From positions 7,555,169-7,619,168 of the forward strand of contig CAIIXF020000010.1 in the NCBI GenBank assembly GCA_903813345.2: a stretch of DNA of 64,000 bases, written 5' to 3'. The stretch is from Owenia fusiformis. Its lineage: Eukaryota > Annelida > Polychaeta > Sabellida > Oweniidae. Both the position numbers and the translations under genes were made by a program. This document shows, piece by piece, positions 12,400 through 24,049 of this stretch (its first letter is position 1; every line of letters starts with the position of its first letter). The notes beneath the pieces are model-generated. The model made no database searches. It worked only from the letters and a program-made list of their open reading frames with translations, and was not told the DNA's origin.

Positions 12400-12960
12400 C
12401 CACGGAGCATTTGGACAGCTCAGTGATCGTGACCTTTGAAATCGAATTAAGTAGATCCGCGGCTTACTTTTGGTCTCTAACTGTGTCTTACATCAGTATC
12501 ATCAATCCGTGTAAGTATTGGAGCGCTGGAGTACTTCTTTTTCGATCAAGACTTGTAATTGTTAGGTCGAGTGAATCGTTTTACTGCCAAATTCCAATAT
12601 GGCGGTTTCTGCTCGGACATTTTCGTAAATCTCCGGAGGTTGTCCGAACCTAACTAATTCTCAAAATTCATTTCGTTCGTTGCGTATCTCGCACCTAGCA
12701 AACCGCCATATTGGAAATAGGTCTGTAAAACTTTAACTCGATGAACAATTTACAAGTCTTGATCGAAAAAGAAGTACTCCAGCGCTCCAATACTTACACG
12801 GATTGATGATACTGATGTAAGACACAGTTAGAGACCAAAAGTAAGCCGCGGATCGACTTAATTCAGTTTCAAAGGTCACTATTGATCAGCTGTACACTTC
12901 TCCGTTTGAGAGCCATCAGTTTCAAAATCTAACATGGCTCTCGAAGTGAGTAAGGTAAGA
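12400..12960. repeat. Large palindrome built around inverted 201-bp units
   Basis: The right arm contains the 201-bp unit (12754-12954) and the left arm its reverse complement (about 12410-12560, outer part diverged). The pairing continues inward through CTTGTAA/TTACAAG and CCAATATGGCGGTTT at both sides of a centre near 12655. It behaves as a foldback element of about 560 bp. There are no ORFs of note. Confidence 0.75.
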
Positions 12961-13164
12961 TATTTTTATTTCTCGATTTACATCTACTTATAAATCACGA
13001 TGTGGATTATAATTTCTCAAGTTACTCAAGTTCATAATTTTGTTATGGAACTATACCGTGTTAAAGATAATTGATTGATCTTGATACATACCAATTTTCA
13101 GCCAAATTCATTAAAATCATTTTGAATTAGAATAAAAATTTCAAGACTTATGGGACAACCCTCG

Positions 13165-13712
13165 TATGATGCCTCCCGATGCTTTTAAGTACCCCAATTT
13201 TTTACAGATTTTTAAACGGACCAAAACTCTCTAAATGCGCATTTATGCTCTTTTCTCTCGAGAACGACGATGATGTAAATTACATGGTATTTACATCTTG
13301 TGAGTTTCAATGACGCGCGTTTGATTTTATAAAAAATGCCAAACTTTGTGACAAAGAATTTCATCCTGCTTGCAGCGAGAAGACGGACCGGTTCGGGGCA
13401 ATCTGCTTGCAGCGAGAAGACGGACCGGTTCGGGGCAATAGCTGATGAAATTCTTTGTCACAAAGTTTGGCATTTTTTATAAAATTAAACGCGCGTCGTT
13501 GAAACTCACAAGATGTAAATAGCATGTCATTTACATCCTACCTTGATGGGGAAAAATAGATCTTATATGTCAGAAGTACTAAATAAAAGTTATCGTGAAA
13601 ATAAGACAGTCGTTCTCGAGAGAAAAGAGCATAAATGCGCATTTAGAGAGTTTTGGTCCGTTTAAAAATCTGTAAAAAATTGGGGTACTTAAAAGTATCG
13701 GGAGGCATCATA
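13165..13712. mobile_element. Foldback (long-TIR) element with TA flanks
   Basis: TGATGCCTCCCGAT at 13167 and its complement ending at 13710 are flanked by TA on both sides. The arms are 200 bp or more and nearly identical, sharing CTAAATGCGCATTTA, TCTCGAGAGAAAAGAGC and AAACTTTGTGACAAAGAATT. The right arm carries about 75 extra bases. The centre holds two exact copies of a 37-bp unit (from 13366 and 13403) containing GACGGACCGGTTCGGGGC. No transposase is present, so it is non-autonomous. Confidence 0.8.
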
Positions 13713-15151
13713 TATTTCAAATAAGACACGAGGAAGTCAATATTGAGCAAGTTATGGCTGTTTTAAATTCAAATAAAACCGTTAACCCGTACCGGTCCAG
13801 CTTTTGACCCGTACCGGTCAATTTTCGTTAGCTGCGTATACCAAGGGTGCTTATGGGGTTGTCAAGGTAACAACTTGACTCTACAGGTTGCTGTTGCTTT
13901 GCCTACTTGACCCTTCCAAAAGTGATTTCGTATCGTAAGTGGCAACAAGGCCTTTAGAGAAAAATTTTGTCAGGCCTATTTTCTTAAAATGTATAAACAT
14001 GCTTAAATTTCAGCATTTAGAAGTGTAAATTAAGTTTAAAGTTTCCATAAGAGGAAACCCACTTCAAGATTTTAAGATAAACTACACTTCAAGATTTTAA
14101 CTGCAGGAATTTCAACTGAAATAACGTTCATTCAGGGGGTTTCTTTATATATAATGAAAATAGATGTTAGCCATAATGAAATATTCAAACTTCGATATAT
14201 TTTGACATTAGGTCCATGATCGTTGGTTACGTCTCTGCACTAATTGTTCAACATTTAAATGTGAACATATTTTGCAATAAGTGAAAAGAATTTAAGCCAA
14301 AAACTCAATGCATTGTGGAATGATCATTCTTTTCAGGCAAAAATTCCTTCCAGGCGTTCTTTCGTAAAATTAACACTCGATGTTGCGCATCTCGTCCAAA
14401 CTTTGGAAAAAAGACCTTCAAAAATGTTCATTCCATATTGCAGTCCAGGGCTTAATCCTTAAATTGAAAGCGTTTAACTTTAAAATAATAAATAAAGCAA
14501 AAAATGAATTGTGCGAAATTCTTGAATTTTGATAAAAATATCATGCTTCGTCGCTTTACCAACGGAAGACGTTCAAATCCCATGACTTCAAATATAGAGA
14601 TATAGGAAAGATACCAAATTTATGACAAAATGTGAATCAAAACATCGGGTACACTTTGTGCTTTATGGAGTCAAAACATTCAGGATATTGAACCATTTAT
14701 TAAGGAACATTTGATATTATAAGTTTTGGTATTCAACATGTCAGCGACTCCACGTTGAAACACTGAATTCAATAGAGGACCCCATTGAGTCCCATATCAT
14801 ACTCGTTTCCCAGTTTGATTTTCGAACACATCATACCTTGGAAATCCAAGATGGTCCTATATATGGAGGATGGAAAATGTATGGCAAGGCAGCAGAAAAT
14901 TAAATGGGCTGGTTAAAAGGATGGTCAATACCACAAGAGAAAATATTTGAATCCTGTTGAAATGGAACTAGGGATAAACACACGACTGTGAAATTAGAAT
15001 AAATTTATCTATTTCAATATCCAATGCTCGTCCAAAAAAACTGGTATACTCATTCGAATAAAAATAGTTCATTCAGTACATTTAATAATATCAAAACGGA
15101 GAGTTTTTATAATAATGTGTCTCTTGTCCGTAGAATATATTGCGTCGTGGT
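13713..15151. other. Intergenic, no gene seen
   Basis: Contains two copies of CCCGTACCGGTC (about 13787-13830), a repeated ACTTCAAGATTTTAA (about 14070-14100) and otherwise AT-rich unique-looking sequence. It includes the 3' flank of the coiled-coil gene. No supported exon. Confidence 0.5.
15081..15086 (-). terminator. Possible poly(A) signal of the coiled-coil gene
   Basis: On the minus strand ATTAAA lies about 65 bases after the stop codon. It is the commonest variant of AATAAA. No canonical AATAAA lies closer. Confidence 0.35.
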
Positions 15152-18100
15152 TTAATTGTATCTCTCTTGTTTCTTCATTACTTCTGCTACGCTCTGTTCA
15201 AGAATAGCAATCTTTTGGTTCAGTTCTGCCTTGTTGTCTGCAACTTGCTTCTGGAGTTCTTCAGCGGTTGTTTTGGAGGCTACTGTATCGAGTTTGTTTT
15301 GGATATCCTCATTGATAGAATTAAGGGACCCCGTGATGCGAGTGACCTGTCCAAATAAGGCCATGATGTCCTGTTGCTGTTTAACAATACTCTGACGTGT
15401 GCTGGTGACGCCTCGGTTCATGTTGGTGTAGAATGCTTGGAGATCAGCTTTGTCTGGTGTGTTGTCTACTTTCATATTCAGATCTTTCAACCCTTTATCC
15501 ATCTTACTCATCGAGTTACTGAACGCATTCATAATATCACGGACCTCTTTGACGAAGTTGCGTTGCTCAGCTCCAAGATTATCGCCGGTCTTCCACAGAT
15601 TCTCCAATTCTCGTTTGAGCTCTTCAATCGTGATGTTCATCCCTGATGTGGCCGATGCTAGTTTTTGCCGAAGCTCCCCCAAAGCATTTTCTTGTGCAGT
15701 TGCATCTTCTTTAATCGTTTCAATTTCCGATTGGATGTCGGTGATGGCCTTCTTCTGTTCATTGATGCTAGCGGTGGAGATCCTCTCGATTTGTTTCACA
15801 ATGTCCGCAATCTCGGCTTTTCCGACTGTCAATTGTTTAAGTTGGGAGAGCTCTTGTTGTACCGATTTTATGGTTGCATTCTGAGATGTAATCGTGTCTA
15901 TGACTGCATCCATCTCTGCAATTAGAGAAGTTAGTCCACGAGCATGGGCGTCTAGTTTTATAGCTTGTTCTGCCTTTACTTTCTCCAATTCAGCAATATT
16001 AAGTGCATTTTTCGCTGTTGAATTTTCAAGCTTTTGAAGTCCTTGTTCAAGTTTTTCTATCGAGCCAGCATTCTTCTGGACAACACTTCGGATTTCTTCT
16101 TTCACTTGTTGGAAAGTGGTCATATCGTTGTTGTGTGTTGTGATGGTTGAATCAATCTTGGCATCACCAGCTTCTTTGTCAGTCTTGTGAGTTTGTTGAA
16201 GATCCTTAAGTTTGTTATCAACGCTCTTCTCTGCTGCCATGTCTGTTTCTTCGTACTGGATCAAATCAGCCTTTATCTTCTCAACATCACTTTTGATTTC
16301 AACATCTACCTGTTGTAGGTCAGTGATGGCCTTGGCTACTTGACCAATCGAGGTCTTGTCGCCATCGCTGGGTACCCAGGGGTCTGGCTGTGGGGCGCTG
16401 GCGATTTTTTCTACCTCCGTAAGTCTGTTTCTGATAGGTCTTAAAGTGGACGTCCAGTTACGGGACATTTCATCGAACGCTAGATCGGTACGTTGGCAAA
16501 TAGCTGCAATATGGGCGTTCATGGTGTCGATCTTGCGGTTGTTGTAGGCAAGGGCGTCTCTGATTTCATCAATTTCGAGCTGTTTTAAGCTGACATCGGC
16601 AATTTTGTTAGTGTTGTTAGAAGCTGTTGTCTGAACCTTCTCGAGTTTCTCATTCATGGTAACTTCTAGTTGATCTATTTTCTGTGTGTTAGCGGTGATT
16701 TTGGGAAGTTGGTTTTGGATATCGCGGATGCTACTTTCTGCGGTAGTCATACCAGTTTCTAGCTGATTAACACGTGCTGGGAGGTTTTCAAGGGAACCAA
16801 CTCTTGTAGTGAGTCCCGAGATATCCTCTTCATTCTTTTTTACTTTCTCAGCAAGTGAGTCGACCTTATCATCAACAGCGACAACACTGTTACGTACTAC
16901 ATCAACGCTGCTAACTGCTTCAGAAATGGCAACCTTATTGTTGTTGATTTTTTGCTGAGCCTCGGCTATGTCAGCTTCAGACTTTGAAATCACACTTGAT
17001 GCGTTCTTGATAGCGTCTTGATTTCCGGCAATTGTCTTCTTAACCTCTGGAAGGTCAGCAATACGGCCTTCGATGTCAGCTATTTTACCAGTATTTTCAC
17101 CAACGTTATTGGGGATGTCTTTCAATTTCTCGAGTTCATCATCAATGTCCTTAATAGACTGGACGTTCTCAGCAATCTTAGGTGAAAGAGATTCTAGCGC
17201 CCTAATGTCTTGCGTATTGTTTAGGGTGACCTTTTCAAGTTGCTCTATTCTGGGAACAACGGTATCAAGTGCTTCAATATCGTCAGTATTGGTGGAAATC
17301 TTCTCTCTCATTTGGCTGGCGTCAGATTTTATGGTGTTGATGTCTTCAACTGCAACCTTTGTCCAATCAGCGAATTGAGTCATAACACCTAGAACATAAA
17401 AGTTGGTTGGAGTATTTAATAATCAAAAATTCTAACACCTCTAGCTCTGTCAATGCCTCATATACTATGCTTTTTTATTTCTACTTATTCACAAATATAT
17501 ATTCATATTTTGAAATCCTTTTTGTCCATATTACCATATACACCCCCTCACCCAATTTTAAGAAATCGAAGTACAATAGACAATAAAACAATACATATTA
17601 TTTTAACGTTTCATAAATGACTGCCAGTTCTCAATTCTTATAGAAAAGAAAAAGAATATGATCACGCAAAGAAGCATCGCGGATAGGTTACCTTGGATGG
17701 TGTCGACTTGGTTGTCCAACTTTGTTAGTCTCTTTTGGAGTTCATCGCTATTGGTCTCAATGATGTTAGACACTTCAGAGGCGTCCTTTTCGAACCCTTC
17801 AATGGCCTTCACTATAGTTACGCTGAGGTTACCGAGGTCAATGTGAGAGTTGGCCAACGCTTCAAGACCAACTTGGAGTTCCTCTACCTTTGATGTGACA
17901 TCACGTAGTTTAGCATCAGTGGCATTATGATGAAGTTCTTCAATGAAGTTGACTTGATCTTGGCTGTAATTAAATGTATTAATATAATATATATGTAGCC
18001 ATTTGGAAATGGCTGTGGAAGAACGCGTTGAATTAGAATGTAAATATAAATGAATCTCGTTTCTGTAAAACAAGGGGAAAGCGAGGTCATAGGGGATGTT

Positions 18101-21100
18101 GTACTTAATGTCTGACACTAGGTGCACTTAATAAGGTCATTGAACTTCTGTTATGCCAACACGACTTTTATCACAAACATTCGCAGACTAATCAATTCAT
18201 ATGGCATATACATAGCAACTGCAAGTCTTTCATTTTCGTAATCAAGCAATATGTTTTCAAAGTGAAATATTCCCGGAAATATTGCAGAGTTCAAATGTGA
18301 CAATCCAAAACATTCAAAAATAAAGTAGTTATATACACATATTGGAGTATATATAGTTCATGCACTAAAAATGAAGTCATGTAACTAGGTACATAAACGT
18401 TAGTCCGAGTTCTGTTTATTATGTACATGTGTGTTTTCGACATATTAGTGATAACTTACCGCGCCACAGCAGATTCAAGCTGTCTTATCACGTTGTTGAG
18501 GCGACTATCAGTCTCTGCAATAACACTATCAATTCTTTCGTTTGAATTTGCCTTGTTCGTCTCCGTCACGTTCTCTAGTGCTGTGAACCTCTTGTCGACA
18601 CCAGTTGACAGAGTGTCCAAGTATGCTGCATTTTCATTTGTTTTGACGTTGTTGTTATTTGCAACAGCGCTCAAGTCCTGGATTTGTTCCTTCAGCGTGT
18701 TGGTCAGTTTAGCAAGTTGGTCAACTTGGGCTTCAGTTTGGTTTTCCAATTGCTCTATCAGCTTCTTGTTGGTATCAATCTCCAATAATTTAGTGGCGAT
18801 ATTGCTTATTTTATTGACGTTTTCCATGGTTGCATTTCGGACATTAGCGAATTTTTCTGTTGTGGTTGTTTCTAGGTCGTTTATCATCTTGGCATTTGCA
18901 TCGATCTTTGGAAGTTGACCTTGGATACCCACGACGTTGCTTTCAACTGACTTAATGTCATCCTCTAGCTTTCCAACACGTAGTGGGAGTGATCCTAGTG
19001 GGCCTAGTCTGACATTCAGCTCTGAGATATCCTCTTTATTCTTCTCAACTTTCTCAGCAAGTGAGCTGACCTTATCATCGACAGCGACAACATTGTTACG
19101 TACTGCATCGACACCGTTAATAGCTTCAGTAATGGCAACCTTATTGTCGTTGATATCTTGCTGAGCCTCGGCTATGTCAGATTTGGACTTTGAAATCACA
19201 CTTGATGCGTTCTTGATGGCGTCTTGATTTCCAGCAATTGTCTTCTTAACCTCTGGAAGATCAGCAATGCGGCCTTCGATGTCAGCTATTTTGTCAGTAT
19301 TTTCACCAACGTTACTGGGGATGTCCTTCAATTTCTCGAGTTCATCATCAATGTTCTTAATAGACTGGCCATTCTCAGCAATCTTAGGTGAAAGATATTC
19401 TAGCGCCCTAATGTCTTGCGTATTGTTTAGGGTGACCTTTTCAAGTTGCTCTATTCTGGGAACAACGGTATCAAGTGCTTCAATATCGTCAGTGTTGGTG
19501 GAAATCTTCTCTCTCATTTGGCTGGCGTCAGACTTAATGGTGTTGATGTCTTCAACTGCAACCTTTGTCCAATCAGCGAACTGAGTCATAACACCTAAAA
19601 TAAGATGTACGTGATGTTTAGGGCACTGGGATTAGATTAGTTTAAATATACACTAAGATCCATGAAATATATACAGAATATCACATCATTTTGAGTGATA
19701 TCATTTTTATCGCCGAGTTGATATCAAATATCAACACGAGTGAGCGAAGCGAATGAGTGTTGATATTTGATATCTACGAGGCGATAAAATGATATCACGA
19801 GAAATTATGTGATATTGGGTTTATCCCATGATTACAATCACCTTGTGATGTTCTGATCCAATTTCCAGGACATTGGCAGACAATAAAAACTAGAAATTAG
19901 AATATCAATTGAATATTTGAAACACTTTATTTTTACAATTAAAAGTAAATGACATGATATAGTTCGTCATAAATACCATTTTTTAATCGTTAGTTAGCAG
20001 CCTTCTAATCAAATTATATATACACAATCGTAATTCAATACACCAATGAAACTTAAAGAGAATAAATTAACGGACCTATTTTCTCAAAAAATAATAAATG
20101 ATCTGACCTAATTTCCAACAATATTGTGGCGCGAAATGCAAATGTGATATCACACGGATATGCGTGAGATAAACGATATCACACGCATATGAGTTTGATA
20201 AACGATTTACTGGAAAATATCACACGGATTTCAATAATATCAGAAATATCAATAGCTGTTATTGTACAGATAACACATTAATCGTGGGATAAATTATGAT
20301 ATATTTGGCATATCTTCATCCCAAATCTAAGATCATTTCCATTTATGGTATTCTAATACAATATACAGTTGAGGAATCTGAAGTCATACACGTGAATAAA
20401 AGAATGAATGATTACCTTTGACGGAATCTACTTCATTGTCCAACCTTTGCAGTCTCTTTTGGAGTTCATCGCTGTTGGTCTCAATAATGTTAGATACCTC
20501 AGTGGCGTCCTTTTCGAACCCTTCAATGGCCTTTACTATAGTTACACTGAGGTTGCCGAGGTCAACGTGAGAGTTGGCTAACGATTCAAGACCAACTTGG
20601 AGTTCGTCCACCTTTGTGATAACATCACGCAGTTTAGCATCAGTACTGTTAATACGTAGCTCATCAACGAAATTGACTTGTTGTTGGCTGAAACAGAAAG
20701 ACTACCATGACAAGCCAGACTTATCAAAATAAGTGATATCATGCGCATTATATTAATTCGAAGTGCACAATCTTCAAATATTTTGTATCAGATACTGTAA
20801 AACAATTTTTTCTCAGATTGTCCAGGGGCGGATTTGGGAACCAAAGAGGGGGGGGGGGGCAAATTTCAGGTAAGAGAAAAAACTTCTGCGCTTCGGCGGA
20901 AAAGTTTTGGGCCCCCAAAACCCCAAAGTGGGCCCAAATTTTGAAATTTTGAGGCCCATTTTCTTCAAAATATGGCCTAAAATTAAAGAATAAGTCCTTA
21001 AAGGCCCAGTAATAACCAAAAAGGCCCACTTTTTTGGGACTTGAGGCCTTTTTTGGCCCATAGTCTTCTCGCCCCCCCCCCAGATCCGCCAGTATTGTCT

Positions 21101-22867
21101 CAGATTTTAACAACCAAGTTATGGAACTGATCTACTTTTCATATTTCTGAAATAAAGATGGGGTACACCGGCGGATCCAGAAACTAACGGGAGGGGCTTA
21201 TTTCAAATCAGAAGAAATATTTTGGGCCAGTAAATCAAAAAATTGGGCCCCAGTTTTGAAAATTTGAGTCCCACTTTTTATAAATAGGCCTAAAAAGGAC
21301 AAAAAATTCCAAGTAATGCGATTGATGGCGTGATATAAATATCAAAAAGTCCTTCATATCGAATGAGTTCAAAGAGATTGGGGCCAGTGTTATAGGTTAA
21401 CTACCCGGGGGTTAACTGCCCATCACCTTATATAAACTCAAATACATGCGGTGAATTATTAGGAACTGCCATGTATGATATTAAACGGTAACAGCACATA
21501 AAACAAGAACAAAAAAACTTCACTACTGTAAAAGATGAATAAGAATATATAACTTACCGGGCGACGGCAGATTCAAGTTGATTAACAATGTTGTTGAGGC
21601 GGCTGTCTGTCTCTGCAATAACACTATCGATTCTTTCAGTTGTCGTTGCCTTGTTGACATCAGTCACGTTCTCAAGAGCCACAAGCCGCTTATTGGTTTT
21701 AGTTGTTAGCACAATTAGGAATTCAGCAGTCTCCTTTGTTTTTATATCATTGATCTTCAGGTCATCCTCAACGATCTGGAGTCGATCTCTAAATGTATTG
21801 GTCGATTGAACAAGTGTGTCAACACGCCCCTTTGTTTCCGTTTGCTGAGTATTTAGTGAGTTGAGGTTGGTGTTGATAGCATCTACTTGAGCTGCAGTTG
21901 TTGCAAGACCTTGTTCAAGCTGTCCATTTAGTTTTTCTTGAGCGGTTTCAAATTCATCGAATTTAGCATTGGTTACATAGAGCTCGAGATTATCCTGAAG
22001 TTTTTTCTCGGATTCTGTAATTTTCTTATCGACACATTCACCGTCGCATGGAGAACCAGCGAGGTTTGCGATTTGTTCTTTGATTGTTGTAATCATTTCA
22101 CGGTTTTCAGCTTGTCCTTTCTTGACAATATCTGCTTCTCCAACAATCTTTTCAATCTTTGTTTTGGCATCAGCAGCAGCATCGCCGAGATCGTTCAGTC
22201 TGTTCTCTAAAGATTTGTCGTTTAGTACGGCATCGAAAACCTTGACTTTGTTCTCTGCTCGAGTCAGTCGATCGCCAAGTCCCTTGACAACGCGCGCATC
22301 TGCAACCCGACCATTCTCCAGATTTGTTACCTTGGTAGCAACGCCTGATAGTTTTGTGCTGTCTGCACGACGGGCATTTTCAATACTATTGATATTACGT
22401 TGTTGGCCGTTGATCTTATTCTCTTGGTCCCTTATCTTATTTTCCTGGTTACTGATTTTCTTTTCCTGGTCCTTTCTTTTATTTTCAAGGTCTCTAATTT
22501 GATTATCTTGAGATTTGATCTTATTGTCTTGGTTCTTGATTTTATTATCTTGATCTTTTCTTTTATTGTCAAGATCCTTTATATTATTTTCTTGCGACTT
22601 GATCTTATTTTCTGCAGCCGTCAATTTGCCTCCTTGTGCTCGGATTTGGCTTCCTTGGTTGTCAATTGTTTTGCTTAATTTTCTCAATTCAGCAATAAGA
22701 GCTTTGTGAAAGTTATCATCGAAATCTTCTTCCGACGAATCTCCCCAGATGCTTCCCCATATACCGGCCTTTATAAGAGATTTTCCACCGGGCCACTTGC
22801 CCTTTCCTTTGGCCTCTACGGAGACTGCAATTAACACAGCAAGGGTGAGAAACTTCAGCCACATCAT
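15152..22867 (-). CDS. Secreted giant coiled-coil protein, about 1741 aa, with duplicated exon block; family not recognised
   Basis: Five coding exons: 22867-21558, 20687-20416, 19594-18460, 17963-17692 and 17388-15152. All have GT-AG junctions that keep frame (5226 nt including stop). Residues 1-19 (MMWLKFLTLAVLIAVSVEA) form a clear signal peptide. A basic, Trp/Gly-rich stretch and an acidic patch (SSEEDFDD) follow. Residues 86-169 are twelve uninterrupted heptads of the type ENKIRDQ. The rest is almost all heptad-like helix rich in D, E, K, N, Q with I/L/V at core positions. I see only three mature cysteines: PCDGEC (274, 278) and one in exon 5. There is no transmembrane segment or enzymatic motif. 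Exons 2 and 4 are each 272 nt and about 90% identical in protein; exons 3 and 5 both begin VMTQFADWTKVAVEDIN and stay alike for well over 200 residues. The likely role is an extracellular filament or secretion component, which is inference. Several NxT/S sites suggest glycosylation. Confidence 0.9.
19677..19826. repeat. Hairpin rich in GATATC, in intron 2 of the coiled-coil gene
   Basis: TGATATCATTTTTATCG pairs with CGATAAAATGATATCA, and GTTGATATCAAATATCAAC pairs with its own mirror across a short GAG/AAGCGAATGAG loop. Further GATATCACACG repeats follow at 20140-20215. TTTATCCCATGATTA (about 19829) and TAATCGTGGGATAAA (about 20278) may be the termini of a larger element. Confidence 0.55.
20814..21100. 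repeat. Dispersed repeat with inverted GGCGGATCTGG-like ends
   Basis: Begins CCAGGGGCGGATTTGGG and ends CCCAGATCCGCCAGTATTG, a terminal inverted repeat. The inside is rich in GGCCCA and GGCCTTTTT. Related copies lie at 21168-21310 and 50303-50412. The 121- and 82-codon minus-strand frames here are products of this repeat. It lies in intron 1 of the coiled-coil gene. Confidence 0.6.
21168..21310. repeat. Second copy of the GGCGGATCCAG repeat
   Basis: Starts CCGGCGGATCCAGAAACTAA and shares GGGCCAGTAA and GGCCTAAAAAGG with the copies at 20814 and 50303. The right end is degraded. Confidence 0.5.
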
Positions 22868-22915
22868 TTTGGCAGCTGACTTTCTTCTTTGTTAGAAATA
22901 TTTCTTAGAGTTCAA

Positions 22916-22923
22916 TATTTATA
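22916..22923 (-). promoter_or_regulatory. TATA box of the coiled-coil gene
   Basis: TATAAATA on the minus strand lies 49 bases upstream of the ATG at 22867. Transcription would start about 30 bases downstream, leaving a short 5' UTR of about 20 bases that ends GCCAAAATG. A sharp TATA promoter fits strong, tissue-restricted expression of a secreted product. Confidence 0.6.
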
Positions 22924-23174
22924 CCGTTTTATCTTATTGTAGACAAAATGATAAAATGCCATATTAGGAACCACTTAAATGTCTTAAAGATATTAGCATA
23001 AAATTATCTCTATCCATTAAAATTGTTAAAAGTGGGAATAAGACATAGGGTGGTGAAGATGAAGTTTTTGGCATACTCAAAAAGGCCAAGGGAACTGATG
23101 TAAATTATGCAATATGGTTAGCCGTATTTGTCTATTCTACGATTTTGATCTTTTGTGAGCTGATATTGGACATA

Positions 23175-24049
23175 CACTCCCCTCCATAAGTTTGGCAACC
23201 TTTTTCCCCCATTGAACTACGTGTTAAAGCCTCTTTACCTTTGAATTTTTATTTACTTAACCTGCGATCAAAATACTTATACTATTGATGGAAACGTAAT
23301 TTGACTTTAATTCCAATACCTCCAAATTTTCTCAATTTTTTTCCTCAATTACAATAGGTCGAAAATTGATGATGAATTTGATGAATTTTTGAAAATTGAC
23401 ATTCCCATGTTAACCAATGGGAAATGGTTGGTTTGCCGCAAGTCATATGACAGAATATCCATCCATCCGAGTCCTTGCAAAAAATACGAGTTAGGCAGGT
23501 AATTGAATTTGCTAACTTTATTTAACAAAAAATTGATATGTTTCTTCAGGTTCAACAAAGTTATAGGGCTTTAAAGTCAAAATTGTTTTTCAAAAAACCT
23601 CTCCCATTGAAATAACACAGGAGGCGAAAAATAATTTTCAAAAATGACTTTGAAGCGCTGTAACTTTAATGTTCATCAAATAAACTAAACACTTAGTGTT
23701 CAAAAAAGTTAGACAATTCAATTTTCTATATAAAAATATTTTTTGCTGAATCTTTTACTGAAAAGATATCCTGATTTCTGATTTGCCCCGAACCCTCCAT
23801 TTCCCATTGGATTACATGACAATGACGATTTTCAAAAATTCATCAAATGTATCATCAATTTTCGACCTATTGTAATTAAGGAAAAAAATCGAGAAAATTT
23901 GGAGGAATTGGAAATAAAGTCAAGTTACGTTTCCATCAATATCATAAGTTATTTCATCGTCGGTTAAGTAAATAAAAATTCAAACGTAAAGAGGCTTTAA
24001 CACGTAGTTCAATGGAGAAAAAAGGTTGCCAAACTTATGGAGGGGAGTG
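23175..24049. mobile_element. Foldback element, TA target site, Tc1/mariner-type ends
   Basis: CACTCCCCTCCATAAGTTTG at 23175 is matched by its complement ending at 24049, and TA flanks both ends (23173-23174, 24050-24051). The arms are about 260 bp, sharing ATTACAATAGGTCGAAAATT and CCAATGGGAAATGG. The loop is about 300 bp. No transposase frame is present. A TA duplication with a CA-start end is the habit of Tc1/mariner elements. Confidence 0.75.

Noticed and set aside
15374-17378. Several plus-strand frames of up to 144 codons, and similar ones at 18421-19584 and 21588-22678
   Set aside because: Antisense shadows of the coiled-coil exons; Ser/Leu/Phe-rich composition is what such codons give in reverse.
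20748-21113. 121-codon minus-strand frame rich in Gly, Pro and Phe
   Set aside because: Lies in the GGCGGATCCAG dispersed repeat; composition reflects GGCCCA and CCCCC runs.
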